Below are positions 1-8,596 of a stretch of 64,000 nt of DNA, in pieces. The notes below the pieces were generated by a model. It was not told the origin of the DNA. It saw only the letters and a program-made list of their open reading frames with translations, and did no database searches. Source of the stretch: Alloyangia pacifica (GTDB lineage Bacteria; Pseudomonadota; Alphaproteobacteria; Rhodobacterales; Rhodobacteraceae); NCBI RefSeq assembly GCF_003111685.1, contig NZ_CP022191.1, forward strand, positions 248,001 to 312,000, in the 5' to 3' direction. Each line of letters begins with the position of its first letter. Within the stretch, counting starts at the first letter, position 1. The position numbers and the translations under genes are program-made.

Positions 1-19
1 GCTAAACGGAGGAGACCCC

Positions 20-991
20 ATGCTGAAGAAAATGACGTTCGCGAGCATTGCCCTGCTCGCGGCGGCCGGCACCGCCATGGCCGAATACCCCGAAAAGCCG
101 ATCACCATGATCGTGCCGTGGAACGCCGGCGGAGGCACCGATGCCGTCGCGCGGATGCTGGCCAAGGGGCTGGAAGCCGAGCTTGGAACCAATGTCGCGG
201 TCGTGAACCGCTCGGGCGGCGCCGGTGTCGTCGGCCACAACGCCATGGTGACCGCGCCGACCGACGGCTACACCATCGGCTTCGCGACCGCCGAGATGGT
301 GACCTACTACTGGACCGGCAACGCCGAGTTCACCGACGAGGACTTCACGCCGATCAGCTTGGTGAATTTCGACAGTGGTGCCTTCCACGTGGCCGCAGGC
401 AGCGACTGGGAAACCGTCGGCGACGCCGTCGAGGCAATCAAGAATGCGCCCGCCGGCACCTTCAAGATGTCCGGCACCGCCGTCGGCGCGGCCTATCACC
501 TGGCCTTCGCCGGCTTCCTGCAACAGCAGGGCGTCGACCCGCTGAAGGTCACGATGGTGCCCTCGCAGGGCGCTGCCCCCGGCTTTCAGGAACTGGCTGC
601 CGGAGGCGTGCAGATCATCCCGTCGTCGCTGCCCGAGGGCAAGACCATGATGGATGCGGGACGCTCCAAGGCACTGGCCGTCTTCGCCGACGAGCGCAAC
701 GCGGCCTTCCCGGACGTGCCCACCGCCGCCGAACAGACCGGCACCCCCTACTCGGGCGGCACCTGGCGCGGCGTCGTCGGCCCCAAGGAGATGGATCCCG
801 AGGCCGCGGCCAAGCTCGAAGCCGCCGTGAAGACCGTCTTCGACAGCGAAGAGTTCCAGTCCTTCATGGCGCAGCAGGGCTTTGGCGCTCGCTACCTCGA
901 CGCCGCGGAGTTCACTGACTTCCTCGACGAGACGCAGCAGAGCGTCGGCGAGGTCATGAACGCCATCGGCCTCGCGCAACGCGGCAGCTGA
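20..991 (+). CDS. tctC: TctC-family substrate-binding protein of a tripartite tricarboxylate transporter
   Basis: 323 aa. A typical Sec signal peptide (about residues 1-21, ending AMA) is followed by the BUG/TctC fold opening YPEKPITMIVPWNAGGGTD. That opening is the family hallmark: residues around the first beta-strand and the GG loop grip a carboxylate of the ligand. The protein should bind an organic acid in the periplasm and pass it to the TctA/TctB membrane pair encoded directly downstream. The start is supported by a GGAGGA ribosome site at 8-13. It is the first visible gene of a tctC-tctB-tctA-cupin-SDR-ADH operon; anything upstream lies outside the window. The ligand cannot be read from sequence. 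Confidence 0.95.
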   Translation: MLKKMTFASIALLAAAGTAMAEYPEKPITMIVPWNAGGGTDAVARMLAKGLEAELGTNVAVVNRSGGAGVVGHNAMVTAPTDGYTIGFATAEMVTYYWTGNAEFTDEDFTPISLVNFDSGAFHVAAGSDWETVGDAVEAIKNAPAGTFKMSGTAVGAAYHLAFAGFLQQQGVDPLKVTMVPSQGAAPGFQELAAGGVQIIPSSLPEGKTMMDAGRSKALAVFADERNAAFPDVPTAAEQTGTPYSGGTWRGVVGPKEMDPEAAAKLEAAVKTVFDSEEFQSFMAQQGFGARYLDAAEFTDFLDETQQSVGEVMNAIGLAQRGS

Positions 992-1002
992 GGAGAGTAG
1001 GG

Positions 1003-1485
1003 ATGCGGCTTCCGGATATCTGGACGGGGCTTGGCTTCGCGATACTCGGGATCTTCGTGGTCCTGCAGGCGCAGGGCTTTCCCGAACCTGCGGGGGCCGC
1101 ATCCCCGCGGCTCTTCCCGCGCATCGTCGGCTCGGGCTTCGTGCTCTTCGGCCTGCTGATCGCGGGGCGCAGTCTCGCGGCACGGATGCAGGGCGCCGAG
1201 GTGCGGCTCCTCCCCGAGGTCGAGGATTGGATGCGCAGCCCCAAGCGGCTGGCGCGGATCCTCTTCATCCCGCTGGCAATCGTGCTCTATGGCCTGCTTG
1301 CGCCCGTGCTCGGCTCGCTGCCGGTCTCGGTGGTGCTGGTCCTTGTCAGCGCCCTGCTCTGGGACGAGCGACCGATTGCGGCCGCCGTCGTTTCTATCGC
1401 CGTCTGTCTCGCGGTCACGCTCTTCTTCATCGAGGTGATGCGTGTGCCCCTGCCCACCGGGCCCTTCCCCGGCTCCCTGTTCTGA
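1003..1485 (+). CDS. tctB: TctB-family small membrane subunit of the TTT transporter
   Basis: 160 aa with about four hydrophobic segments, the size and layout of TctB (DUF1468). These proteins form the small integral-membrane subunit of tripartite tricarboxylate transporters. The motif AGAASPRLFPRIVG near residues 30-42 matches the conserved P-x-FP stretch of the family. It starts 11 bp after tctC with a GGAG ribosome site and ends 10 bp before tctA, so the three are co-transcribed. It probably stabilises or couples TctA; its exact role is poorly known for the whole family. Confidence 0.9.
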   Translation: MRLPDIWTGLGFAILGIFVVLQAQGFPEPAGAASPRLFPRIVGSGFVLFGLLIAGRSLAARMQGAEVRLLPEVEDWMRSPKRLARILFIPLAIVLYGLLAPVLGSLPVSVVLVLVSALLWDERPIAAAVVSIAVCLAVTLFFIEVMRVPLPTGPFPGSLF

Positions 1486-1495
1486 AGCGACCCGC

Positions 1496-3025
1496 ATGGA
1501 TGTCCTGATTTCCGCCTTTCACATGGTCTTTAGCCTCGACGTGCTGGGAGTGATCCTGCTCGGCTCGGCCTTCGGCCTTTTCGTCGGCGCGACCCCGGGT
1601 CTCAGCGCGACCATGGCGGTGGCGCTGCTGGTGCCGGTGACCTTTTTCCTCTCGCCGGTGGCGGCGATCGGCGCCATCGTCTCCTGTTCGGCCATGTCGA
1701 TCTTCGCCGGCGACATTCCCGGGGCGCTGCTGCGCATCCCCGGCACCCCGGCCTCGGCCGCCTACATGCGCGAACTCGATGCGCTGAACCGCATGGGTCG
1801 GCTGGATCTCGCGCTCGGCACGTCGATGATGGTGGCGGTGATCGGCGGGCTGATCGGCACAGCGGTTCTCGTGCTCGCCGCACCGCAACTGGCCGAGGTG
1901 GCGCTGCTCTTCTCGACCTACGAATATTTCTGGCTGGCGCTGCTCGGCCTGTCCTGCGCCACGCTGGTCGCCGGGCGCGACCGTCTCAAGGGCACGGTGT
2001 CGCTGCTGCTCGGCCTGTTCCTGACGATGATCGGCCTCGACGTGACGACCGGTCTGCCGCGCTACACCTTCGGGCTGATCGACCTGCAGGCCGGGGTTTC
2101 GCTGATCGCGGTGATGATCGGCGCCTTCGCGGTGGCCGAGATCCTGCGCTCGGCGCAGCACCCGCTCGTCACCCCGCAGAAACCCGCAAAGGCCGGGCTG
2201 TCGATCTTGCGCGGACAGCCCCGCAATCTCTGGACCCACAAGGGCGCGGTGGCCCGCGGCAGCCTGATCGGCACGCTGATCGGCGCGCTGCCCGGTGCAG
2301 GTGCCGACATCGCCGCCTGGATCGCCTACGCGATCAGTCAGAAGGTCTCGAAGAAGGCCGACAATTACGGCAAGGGCGAGCCCGAGGCCATCGCCGGAGC
2401 CGCCTCGGCCAACAACGCGGCGCTCTCGGGAAGCTACGTGCCGGCGCTGGTCTTCGGCATCCCCGGCGACTCGATCACCGCGATCGTTGTCGGCGTGCTG
2501 GTGCTCAAGGGCATCCAGCCGGGGCCGATGGTCTTCATCACCTCGCCCGAGCTCGTCAACGCGATCTACATCGTCTTCGTGCTGGCGAACCTACTGATCA
2601 TCCCGCTTGGCCTCTTGGCCATCATCGGCGGGCGGCAACTGCTCGGCGTGCGCATGGGCAAGCTCTATCCCTCGATCCTGCTGCTCTGCATCCTCGGCAC
2701 CTTTGCCACGAACAATTCGCTCTTCGATCTGTGGACGCTCGCCGCCGTTGGTGTGCTGGTCTGGATCATGGAGGCGAATGACTATCCCGCCGCGCCGCTG
2801 GTGCTGGGCCTCGTGCTCGGCCGGGTCGTGGAGGAGAATTTCATGTCCAGCATGATCAAGGCGGATGGCAACCTGCTCGCCTTCTTCGAACGCCCCATCG
2901 CCGGGGTACTGGGCGTGATCACGCTGCTGGTCTGGCTCGCACCGCCGGCGGTGTCCCTGCTGCGCCGCCTCTCCGGGCGCGGCAGATCCGACCGAAGCTC
3001 TCTCGCCAAACAAGGGAAATCCTGA
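1496..3025 (+). CDS. tctA: TctA-family large permease subunit of the TTT transporter
   Basis: 509 aa with roughly 10-12 membrane segments. The motif GLFVGATPGLSATMAVALL near the N-terminus and the internal repeat GSLIGTLIGALPGAGADIAAWIAYAISQ are the paired glycine-rich signatures of TctA. It is the ion-coupled large subunit that moves the TctC-bound carboxylate across the inner membrane. A longer in-frame start exists at 1442 but lies inside tctB; ATG 1496 gives the canonical N-terminus. Its TGA overlaps the ATG of the cupin gene by one base, indicating translational coupling to the catabolic genes. Confidence 0.94.
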   Translation: MDVLISAFHMVFSLDVLGVILLGSAFGLFVGATPGLSATMAVALLVPVTFFLSPVAAIGAIVSCSAMSIFAGDIPGALLRIPGTPASAAYMRELDALNRMGRLDLALGTSMMVAVIGGLIGTAVLVLAAPQLAEVALLFSTYEYFWLALLGLSCATLVAGRDRLKGTVSLLLGLFLTMIGLDVTTGLPRYTFGLIDLQAGVSLIAVMIGAFAVAEILRSAQHPLVTPQKPAKAGLSILRGQPRNLWTHKGAVARGSLIGTLIGALPGAGADIAAWIAYAISQKVSKKADNYGKGEPEAIAGAASANNAALSGSYVPALVFGIPGDSITAIVVGVLVLKGIQPGPMVFITSPELVNAIYIVFVLANLLIIPLGLLAIIGGRQLLGVRMGKLYPSILLLCILGTFATNNSLFDLWTLAAVGVLVWIMEANDYPAAPLVLGLVLGRVVEENFMSSMIKADGNLLAFFERPIAGVLGVITLLVWLAPPAVSLLRRLSGRGRSDRSSLAKQGKS

Positions 3026-3522
3026 TGTATGCCTCAATGAAAGGCTCGACCCATCCGCTCGCCGTTCCCGAGATTGCCGAAATGGCAATCCCCGAGGACG
3101 AACGGGTCTGGGTGCCGCAGGCGCCGGACGTGTGGTTCCGCCCGCTCCTGCTCAACACGATGGCCGGGCAGTGGTGCAACCTGCTGCGGGTGCGCAAGTC
3201 CGGCGTGCTCAGCAAGCACCTGCACCCCGCCCCGGTCACCGGCTACGTGATCAAGGGCCGCTGGCACTACCTCGAGCATGACTGGGTGGCCGAGACCGGC
3301 TCCTTCGTCTTCGAACCACCGGGCGAGATCCACACCCTGACCGTGCCCGAGGATTGCGAAGAAATGATCACCTTCTTCAACATCCAAGGGTGCATGTACT
3401 ACGTCGACGAGGACAACAAGCACGTCGGCTTCGAGGATGTGTTCACCAAGATCGACATGTGCCGCAAGCACTACGAAGAGGTCGGGCTCGGCGCGAGCTA
3501 CCTCGACCAGTTCATCAGATGA
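3025..3522 (+). CDS. Cupin protein, 2,4'-dihydroxyacetophenone dioxygenase-like family
   Basis: 165 aa, a single cupin barrel. The first motif holds H65-x-H67 (KHLHPAP) and the second PPGEIHT with H103. The glutamate normally four residues after HxH is not there (T/G instead); E84 could serve. This resembles the 2,4'-dihydroxyacetophenone dioxygenase family, metal enzymes that cleave C-C bonds next to a carbonyl, though relatives may act as isomerases. It is coupled to tctA by a 1-bp overlap and to the SDR gene by a 4-bp ATGA overlap, so it probably acts on the imported acid or its oxidation product. The family call is fairly safe; the reaction is not established. Confidence 0.75.
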   Translation: MYASMKGSTHPLAVPEIAEMAIPEDERVWVPQAPDVWFRPLLLNTMAGQWCNLLRVRKSGVLSKHLHPAPVTGYVIKGRWHYLEHDWVAETGSFVFEPPGEIHTLTVPEDCEEMITFFNIQGCMYYVDEDNKHVGFEDVFTKIDMCRKHYEEVGLGASYLDQFIR

Positions 3523-4307
3523 CCAAGATGGAAAGAAGCGACATCCCCGCCCTCGGTGGCGAATGGGCGGCGCCTTTCCTCGAAGGCCGCTCGGTCCTCG
3601 TGACCGGCGGCACCTCGGGGATAGGTTTCGGCATCGCGCTCGGATTCGCCCGGGCCGGGGCGCGGGTCACCGCGACGGGGCTCACCGACAGAGAGGCCGC
3701 GGCGGCGACCGCCAAGGCGGAAGAGCTCGGGCTCGGCGGGGCCCTGAGCTTTGAGCTGCTCGACGTGCGCGACGGCGCAGCGGTGACCGAGGTCATCGGC
3801 GCGCAGGCCGATCTTTACACGCTGGTCAACTGCGCCGGGCTGATCCGCCGCGGCGCTGAACTCGAGCCCGCGGTCTTCGAGCAGGTCGTCGACGTCAACC
3901 TCAACGGCTCGATGCGTTGCGCCCATGCCGCGCATGACGCGCTGGCGCGCACGGGCGGCAGTGTGATCAACACCGCCTCGATGCTGTCGTTCTTCGGCGG
4001 CGGGCTGGTGCCAGGCTACTCGGCGTCGAAGGGCGGCATTGCGCAGCTCACCAAATCGCTCGCCATCGCCTGGGCAAAGGACGGCGTCCGGGTGAATGCC
4101 ATCGCTCCGGGCTGGATCCGCACACCGCTGACCGCCGATCTTCAGGACGACGAGGCGCGCGCACGTACCATTCTCGGACGCACGCCGATGGGCCGCTGGG
4201 GCGAGCCGGGCGATCTGGCGGGCCCCGCCTTGTTCCTCGCCACCCCGCTGGCGGGGTTCATGACCGGCACGGTCATCCCAATCGACGGCGGCTACGCGAT
4301 CACCTGA
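3519..4307 (+). CDS. Short-chain dehydrogenase/reductase (SDR), classical type
   Basis: 262 aa from ATG 3519, which overlaps the cupin stop (ATGA). The Rossmann nucleotide motif TGGTSGIG lies at residues 29-36. NCAG is present in beta-4 and the catalytic Ser with Y-S-A-S-K follows, so the active site is intact. The C-terminal IDGGYAIT ending is typical of classical SDRs such as gluconate, 3-oxoacyl or 2-deoxygluconate dehydrogenases. It should oxidise a hydroxyl to a carbonyl, or the reverse, with NAD(P)(H). Its place between the cupin and a zinc alcohol dehydrogenase points to catabolism of a hydroxy acid or sugar acid. A second ATG at 3528 is an alternative start. Confidence 0.85.
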   Translation: MTKMERSDIPALGGEWAAPFLEGRSVLVTGGTSGIGFGIALGFARAGARVTATGLTDREAAAATAKAEELGLGGALSFELLDVRDGAAVTEVIGAQADLYTLVNCAGLIRRGAELEPAVFEQVVDVNLNGSMRCAHAAHDALARTGGSVINTASMLSFFGGGLVPGYSASKGGIAQLTKSLAIAWAKDGVRVNAIAPGWIRTPLTADLQDDEARARTILGRTPMGRWGEPGDLAGPALFLATPLAGFMTGTVIPIDGGYAIT

Positions 4308-4339
4308 TCGCGACCTGGAAAGCTGAGCAGGAGGAAGAC

Positions 4340-5347
4340 ATGAAGGCGCTGGTCTATGAAGGGCCGCGGACAGTCGCCGTGCGCGATGTCCCTCGCCCCA
4401 AAACCAAAGGGGTCCGTCTGCGGCTGCACTACTGCGGCGTCTGCGGGACGGACATCGGCATCTACGCGGGCAGCCACCCGCGTGCGCAGGCGCCGCTGAT
4501 CCTTGGTCACGAGTTCATCGGCGAAGTGATCGAGGATCACGCCGGATTCACCAAGGGCCAGCGGGTCACCGCTTTCCCCCTGATCTCCTGCGGCGCCTGC
4601 CATCCCTGCCGGACCGGCAGCCCGCATGTCTGCGCCAACCTGCGCCTTCTTGGCATCGACTGTGACGGCGGCATGGCCGAGGAAATAACCGTCGCGCCCG
4701 AGCTGCTGGTCCCGGTACCCGACGATGTCCCGGACGAGCTCGCGGCGCTGATCGAGCCGGTCGCCGTCTGCCTGCGGGTGGCGGACCGCGCCGCGGTCAC
4801 CATGGGCGACACCTGCGTCGTCACCGGCGCGGGGCCGATCGGGCTCATCACCGCGTTGATGCTGCGCCACGCCGGCGGCGGGCGCATCCTTATCTCGGAC
4901 ATCGCGCCGGGACGGCTGCGACTTGCCGAGGAACTGGGGTTCGAGCCCGTGAATGCCCGTGCGGAGACCCTTGCCGCGGCGGTGGCCGCGGCCACCGACG
5001 GCGACGGCGCGGACGTGCTGGTGGAATGCTCCGGCGCGGCGCCTGCGGCGCTCGAGATGACGCGGCTCGTGCGCACCGGCGGCACGATCTGCCTCGCTTC
5101 GCTGTTCAAGGCCCCGACCCCGGTCGCGCTGCTCGACATGAGCTTCAAGGAGCTGAGGCTCGTCGGGTCACGGGTCTACACGCGTGAGGAATTCCGCCGC
5201 GCCACGGCGCTTGTTGCGCAGCTCGAGACGCCGCTGGCGAAACTGATCACCCGGATCGTGCCGCTCAGCGACGCGGGCGATGTCTTCGAGCTGGCCACGG
5301 ATCCAGAGGCCGGCATGGTGAAGGTGCTGGTCGACTGCCGGGGCTGA
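4340..5347 (+). CDS. Zinc-dependent medium-chain alcohol/polyol dehydrogenase
   Basis: 335 aa of the MDR family. Catalytic zinc ligands are visible at C35 (GVCGTD) and H57-E58 (LGHEF). The structural zinc lobe is C84, C87, C90 and C98, and the Rossmann motif GAGPIGLI lies in the middle. All key residues are intact, so an NAD(P)-dependent dehydrogenase of the threonine/sorbitol/galactitol dehydrogenase type is likely. It is the last gene of the tct operon, preceded by GGAGGA and followed by a hairpin. It probably supplies another oxidation step for the compound taken up by TctCBA. Confidence 0.88.
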   Translation: MKALVYEGPRTVAVRDVPRPKTKGVRLRLHYCGVCGTDIGIYAGSHPRAQAPLILGHEFIGEVIEDHAGFTKGQRVTAFPLISCGACHPCRTGSPHVCANLRLLGIDCDGGMAEEITVAPELLVPVPDDVPDELAALIEPVAVCLRVADRAAVTMGDTCVVTGAGPIGLITALMLRHAGGGRILISDIAPGRLRLAEELGFEPVNARAETLAAAVAAATDGDGADVLVECSGAAPAALEMTRLVRTGGTICLASLFKAPTPVALLDMSFKELRLVGSRVYTREEFRRATALVAQLETPLAKLITRIVPLSDAGDVFELATDPEAGMVKVLVDCRG

Positions 5348-5385
5348 CCCCGAGGGTCCGAGATCCCTCTGCAAGACAGGCGCCT

Positions 5386-5415
5386 GCGGGAAGTTGCCTC
5401 CGGACAACTTCCCGC
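5386..5415. terminator. Hairpin between convergent operons
   Basis: A perfect 11-bp stem (GCGGGAAGTTG / CAACTTCCCGC) with an 8-nt loop sits between the convergent ADH and M20 hydrolase genes. There is no long T-run on either side, so it may be a weak bidirectional terminator or an mRNA 3'-end stabiliser. Confidence 0.6.
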
Positions 5416-5457
5416 GTTCCGCGCCATGCCCTGTCCAGCGCGACGCCCGGCGCGGCC

Positions 5458-6693
5458 TCAGGCCGTCAGCGCCCGCGTGGCCCGGAAGACCACCTCGACG
5501 CCGCGCGCCAGCTGGTCGTAGTCGGTCCATTCCTCGGGCGTGTGTGACACGCCGTCCCGGCTTGGCACGAAAATCAGCCCGACCGGTGCGATCTTCGACA
5601 GGACCATGGCGTCGTGCCCGGCGCCGCTCGGCATGGGGCGCCAGGCGAAACCGCAGTCCTCGGCTGCGGCGATCAGCGCGCCGCGGATCTCCTCCGACAT
5701 CGGGGTTTCCGGCACCGCGAGAAGCTCTTCGGTCCCGACCGCGTAGCCGATCGCCTCCAGCGAGGCGAGCCTTGTGCGAAGCGCCGACTTGATCGCGTCG
5801 ACCGTCCCGACCCTGTCGGCGCGCACGTCGACGCTGAAGATGGCGGCCTCGGGAATGACGTTGGCGCCGCCGGGATGCACGTCGATCTGGCCGACCGTGA
5901 CAACCGCGCGGGGGTCGATGGCCGCGCAGAGGCCCGGCAGCTCGGCGATGACCCCGGCCGCGGCCACGAGCGCGTCGCGGCGGCCGGCCATCGGAGTGGT
6001 GCCGGCATGTCCCGCGGCACCGGTAATCCGCACCTCGAGCTGCGACAGCGCCACGATCGAGGTCACGATGCCCACGGCGTCACCGGTCTGTTCAAGCACC
6101 GGTCCCTGCTCGATGTGCAGCTCGAGAAAAGCGTGGATGCCCCCCTCGGGGATCGCAGCGGCCCCCGTCTCCTGCAGCGCGAGACCGAAACCCGCCATCG
6201 CCTCGCCGAGGGAAACACCTTCGCTGTCGCACATGGGAGCGAGCGCCTCCGGTCCGAGCTGGCCGGTCAGGATGCGCGAGCCGAGCAGGCCGCCGCCGAA
6301 GCGGCCGCCCTCCTCCTCGATCATCGCGATCACCTCGAGCGGGCGGCGCGGCGTCACGCCAAGCTGCTGCATGCAGAACGCGGTTTCGATCGCCGCGACG
6401 ACCCCGGCGGGCCCGTCGAAGGCGCCGCCGTTGGGCACGCTGTCGATATGCGAGCCGACCAGTACCGGGGCAAGCGACGGATCGGCTCCCTCGAGCCGCC
6501 CGACGAGATTGCCGACGCTGTCGATCCGCGTGCTCAGCCCCGCCTCCTGCATCCGGCCCGCGAGGTAGTCCAGCGCCGCGCGGTGCTGCGCGCTGTAGGT
6601 CAGCCGTGTGGTGCCCCGGCCCGGGGTGGCGGTGAAGGCGGCCACCGCCTCGATCATCTCGCGGATGCGCCCCTCGCTGACGTGCTGCGCCAT
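5458..6693 (-). CDS. M20-family Zn-dependent amidohydrolase (N-carbamoyl amino acid hydrolase / allantoate amidohydrolase type)
   Basis: 411 aa from ATG 6693. Metal-site motifs are all present: GSHIDSVPNGGAFDG (H82, D93), IEEEGGRFGGG (E127/E128), HIEQGPVLE, and GAGHDAM near the C-terminus. The lid/dimerisation segment GHAGTTPMAGRRDAL is also there. These place it in the M20C group that cleaves N-carbamoyl-L-amino acids, allantoate, ureidoglycine or N-acyl amides. Its start overlaps the stop of the upstream carrier gene by 1 bp. Import by that carrier followed by hydrolysis here is the natural reading. The exact substrate cannot be chosen from sequence. Confidence 0.9.
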   Translation of the reverse strand: MAQHVSEGRIREMIEAVAAFTATPGRGTTRLTYSAQHRAALDYLAGRMQEAGLSTRIDSVGNLVGRLEGADPSLAPVLVGSHIDSVPNGGAFDGPAGVVAAIETAFCMQQLGVTPRRPLEVIAMIEEEGGRFGGGLLGSRILTGQLGPEALAPMCDSEGVSLGEAMAGFGLALQETGAAAIPEGGIHAFLELHIEQGPVLEQTGDAVGIVTSIVALSQLEVRITGAAGHAGTTPMAGRRDALVAAAGVIAELPGLCAAIDPRAVVTVGQIDVHPGGANVIPEAAIFSVDVRADRVGTVDAIKSALRTRLASLEAIGYAVGTEELLAVPETPMSEEIRGALIAAAEDCGFAWRPMPSGAGHDAMVLSKIAPVGLIFVPSRDGVSHTPEEWTDYDQLARGVEVVFRATRALTA

Positions 6694-7883
6694 CACAGCA
6701 GCCCTGCGAAGATACCGGCCAACAGCACCGAGACGATGGTCACCGTGACGAAACCGGCGACCAGCATCGGCGGCAGCATGTGGGCGGAGAGCACCTCGCG
6801 TTCGTCTTCCTTGTCGGACAGCGCGTTCACCACCTCGTTGGTGATCACGTAGTCGGCGGGGAAGCCGTAAAGCGCGGTCAGCGAGCAGGCGAAGGCCATC
6901 GCCGGCGTGCTGCCCAGCAGCTTTCCGGCGATGAAGGAGAAAACGTACATGCCGGCGATGCCGATGAGGATCGCGCCGAACATCGGGCCCGCGAGATCGA
7001 GCAGCATCTCGGGCGTCGCGCGGTTCAGCCCGCCGAGGATGAACAGCATCAGCACCATGATCACGAAGCCGAAGGAGTTCGCCAGCTGCAGCGGCTGGCG
7101 CTCGAGGAATCCGACCGAGGAGGCGATGACCCCCGCCACGAGGCACAGCACGAAGGGGCTGATCTCGAAATAGGGCTTCACCAGCTCGGACACGCCCCAA
7201 GCAAGGAAGGCGACGAGGCCCAGCCGGAACAGCTTGAAGTAGACGGTGTTGTACTCTGCCGGCAGGTTGCGGAACAGCGCGGGCACCGCGGCGCCCTGCG
7301 CGCTCTCGACCTGTGTCACCTTGGCCGCGCCGGCCCATTGGCCGCTGCGGTAGAGGCCCAGCACGCGGCGTCCCTCACGCTGCAGCATCCACGACGTCAG
7401 CGGGTAGCCGATGAAGCCCTGCATCACGTAGATCAGGATGGCGAGCACCGCGAGGCTCTCGAAGCCCGCCTTGGACGCGGCTTCGGACATGATCAGCGAC
7501 GAGACCACCCCACCGGTCAGCGGCGGCGTCACGACGACGAGGGTTTCGAAATCGAGGAAGAGCCGCCCGACGGTGAAGAGCATGGCGGCGATCCCGGCGA
7601 TCCCGAGGAGCGCGATGACCACCGTGCGCCACTGCCGCCTCAGTTCCTTGAGCGAGAGCAGCGTGCCCATGTTGGTGATCAGCAGGAACATCGACAGGTA
7701 GACGACCGGCGTTCCGAACCCGGCGACCTGCACTATATCGGCGGGGAAGAACGTCCAGTAGCCGACCAGGAACAGGACGGCGCAGACGAAGATCGACGGC
7801 AGCCGCGAGCGGGTTCTCGTGGCAGCGACGTCGCCGACGAAGAGGATCAACGTCAGCACGGCAAAGGCGGCAAGTTGGGGCAT
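6693..7883 (-). CDS. Multi-pass membrane carrier, GltS-like in layout, substrate unknown
   Basis: 396 aa, almost wholly hydrophobic, with about 10-11 membrane segments. A polar loop sits near the middle (around LQREGRRVLGLYRSGQWAG), suggesting two homologous halves. Glycine-rich stretches such as PPLTGGVVSS are reminiscent of sodium:carboxylate/glutamate carriers of the CPA/AT superfamily, but I cannot name a family with confidence. It is translationally coupled to the M20 hydrolase (1-bp overlap) and divergent from a MarR regulator, so it probably imports the hydrolase substrate. ATG 7883 is chosen because longer upstream in-frame starts would run through the shared promoter and the palindrome. 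Confidence 0.7.
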   Translation of the reverse strand: MPQLAAFAVLTLILFVGDVAATRTRSRLPSIFVCAVLFLVGYWTFFPADIVQVAGFGTPVVYLSMFLLITNMGTLLSLKELRRQWRTVVIALLGIAGIAAMLFTVGRLFLDFETLVVVTPPLTGGVVSSLIMSEAASKAGFESLAVLAILIYVMQGFIGYPLTSWMLQREGRRVLGLYRSGQWAGAAKVTQVESAQGAAVPALFRNLPAEYNTVYFKLFRLGLVAFLAWGVSELVKPYFEISPFVLCLVAGVIASSVGFLERQPLQLANSFGFVIMVLMLFILGGLNRATPEMLLDLAGPMFGAILIGIAGMYVFSFIAGKLLGSTPAMAFACSLTALYGFPADYVITNEVVNALSDKEDEREVLSAHMLPPMLVAGFVTVTIVSVLLAGIFAGLL

Positions 7884-7927
7884 TCGGGTCTCGCTTGGAA
7901 TCTTGAAATGCAACGGTTGACGGATCG

Positions 7928-7947
7928 TTACATCCAAGTGGATGTAA
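7928..7947. promoter_or_regulatory. Perfect 20-bp palindrome, probable MarR operator
   Basis: Half-sites TTACATCCA and TGGATGTAA flank a central AG in the 168-bp divergent intergenic region between the carrier (start 7883) and the MarR gene (start about 8052). MarR dimers typically bind palindromes of this length at divergent promoters, so this is the likely operator for both directions. Confidence 0.75.
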
Positions 7948-8051
7948 TTTGCAAGCTGTGCTATGTTTCGGTATGCCGCCGCGAAATATTGCAACCTCGT
8001 GGGGCGCTGGGTACCACGGAGACCTTTCGACACCGCCACGGCGAGGACAGC

Positions 8052-8546
8052 TTGCGATACGAGACCGACGACATCCTGCGCGAGACCTTCACGTCCGATC
8101 TGCGCTATCTGATGGCGGTGAGCCACATCGTCCTTGCGAACAACCAGGTGTCCAACCGGTTCTTCGAGAAGACCTACCGCATGCCGGTGCACGCTTGGTC
8201 GGCGCTCTACGCGGTGGTGCGATTTCCCGGCCTGCTCGCGAAGGACATCCCGCTGCTGTTCCCGCGACCGCAGAATTCGGTCAGCCGCGCGGTCTCGATG
8301 TTGCGCGAACGTGGCTGGATCACCGTCGAGACCAGCGACGAGGACACGCGGGCGCGGCTGCTCTACCCGACCGATGAGGGGCGGCGCGTGCTTGACGGGA
8401 TCGAGACGCAGGTCCTGAAGCGCCAGGAAGAGATCTTCAGCGTTCTGTCCCAGGAAGAGCGCGATCAGTTCCTGGAATTGTGCCGCAAGCTGATCCTCGG
8501 TGGAGGCCTTTCAGCCTCCGAGGCGCTGTCACCCGACGATACCTGA
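8052..8546 (+). CDS. MarR-family transcriptional regulator
   Basis: 164 aa if translation starts at TTG 8052, which has a GAGG ribosome site at 8042-8045. The alternative ATG 8112 gives 144 aa and would trim the first dimerisation helix. The winged helix is clear: PLLFPRPQNSVSRAVSMLRERGWI is the recognition-helix region, followed by the wing TSDEDTRARLLYPTDEGR, a hallmark of MarR proteins. It should be a ligand-released repressor. The divergent arrangement and the intergenic palindrome point to control of the carrier/M20 hydrolase operon and of itself. Confidence 0.85.
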   Translation: MRYETDDILRETFTSDLRYLMAVSHIVLANNQVSNRFFEKTYRMPVHAWSALYAVVRFPGLLAKDIPLLFPRPQNSVSRAVSMLRERGWITVETSDEDTRARLLYPTDEGRRVLDGIETQVLKRQEEIFSVLSQEERDQFLELCRKLILGGGLSASEALSPDDT

Positions 8547-8596
8547 AGGTGAGGGACCGCCAAGCTAGGCCGATATGGCGCCCCCCCTCATAGGTT

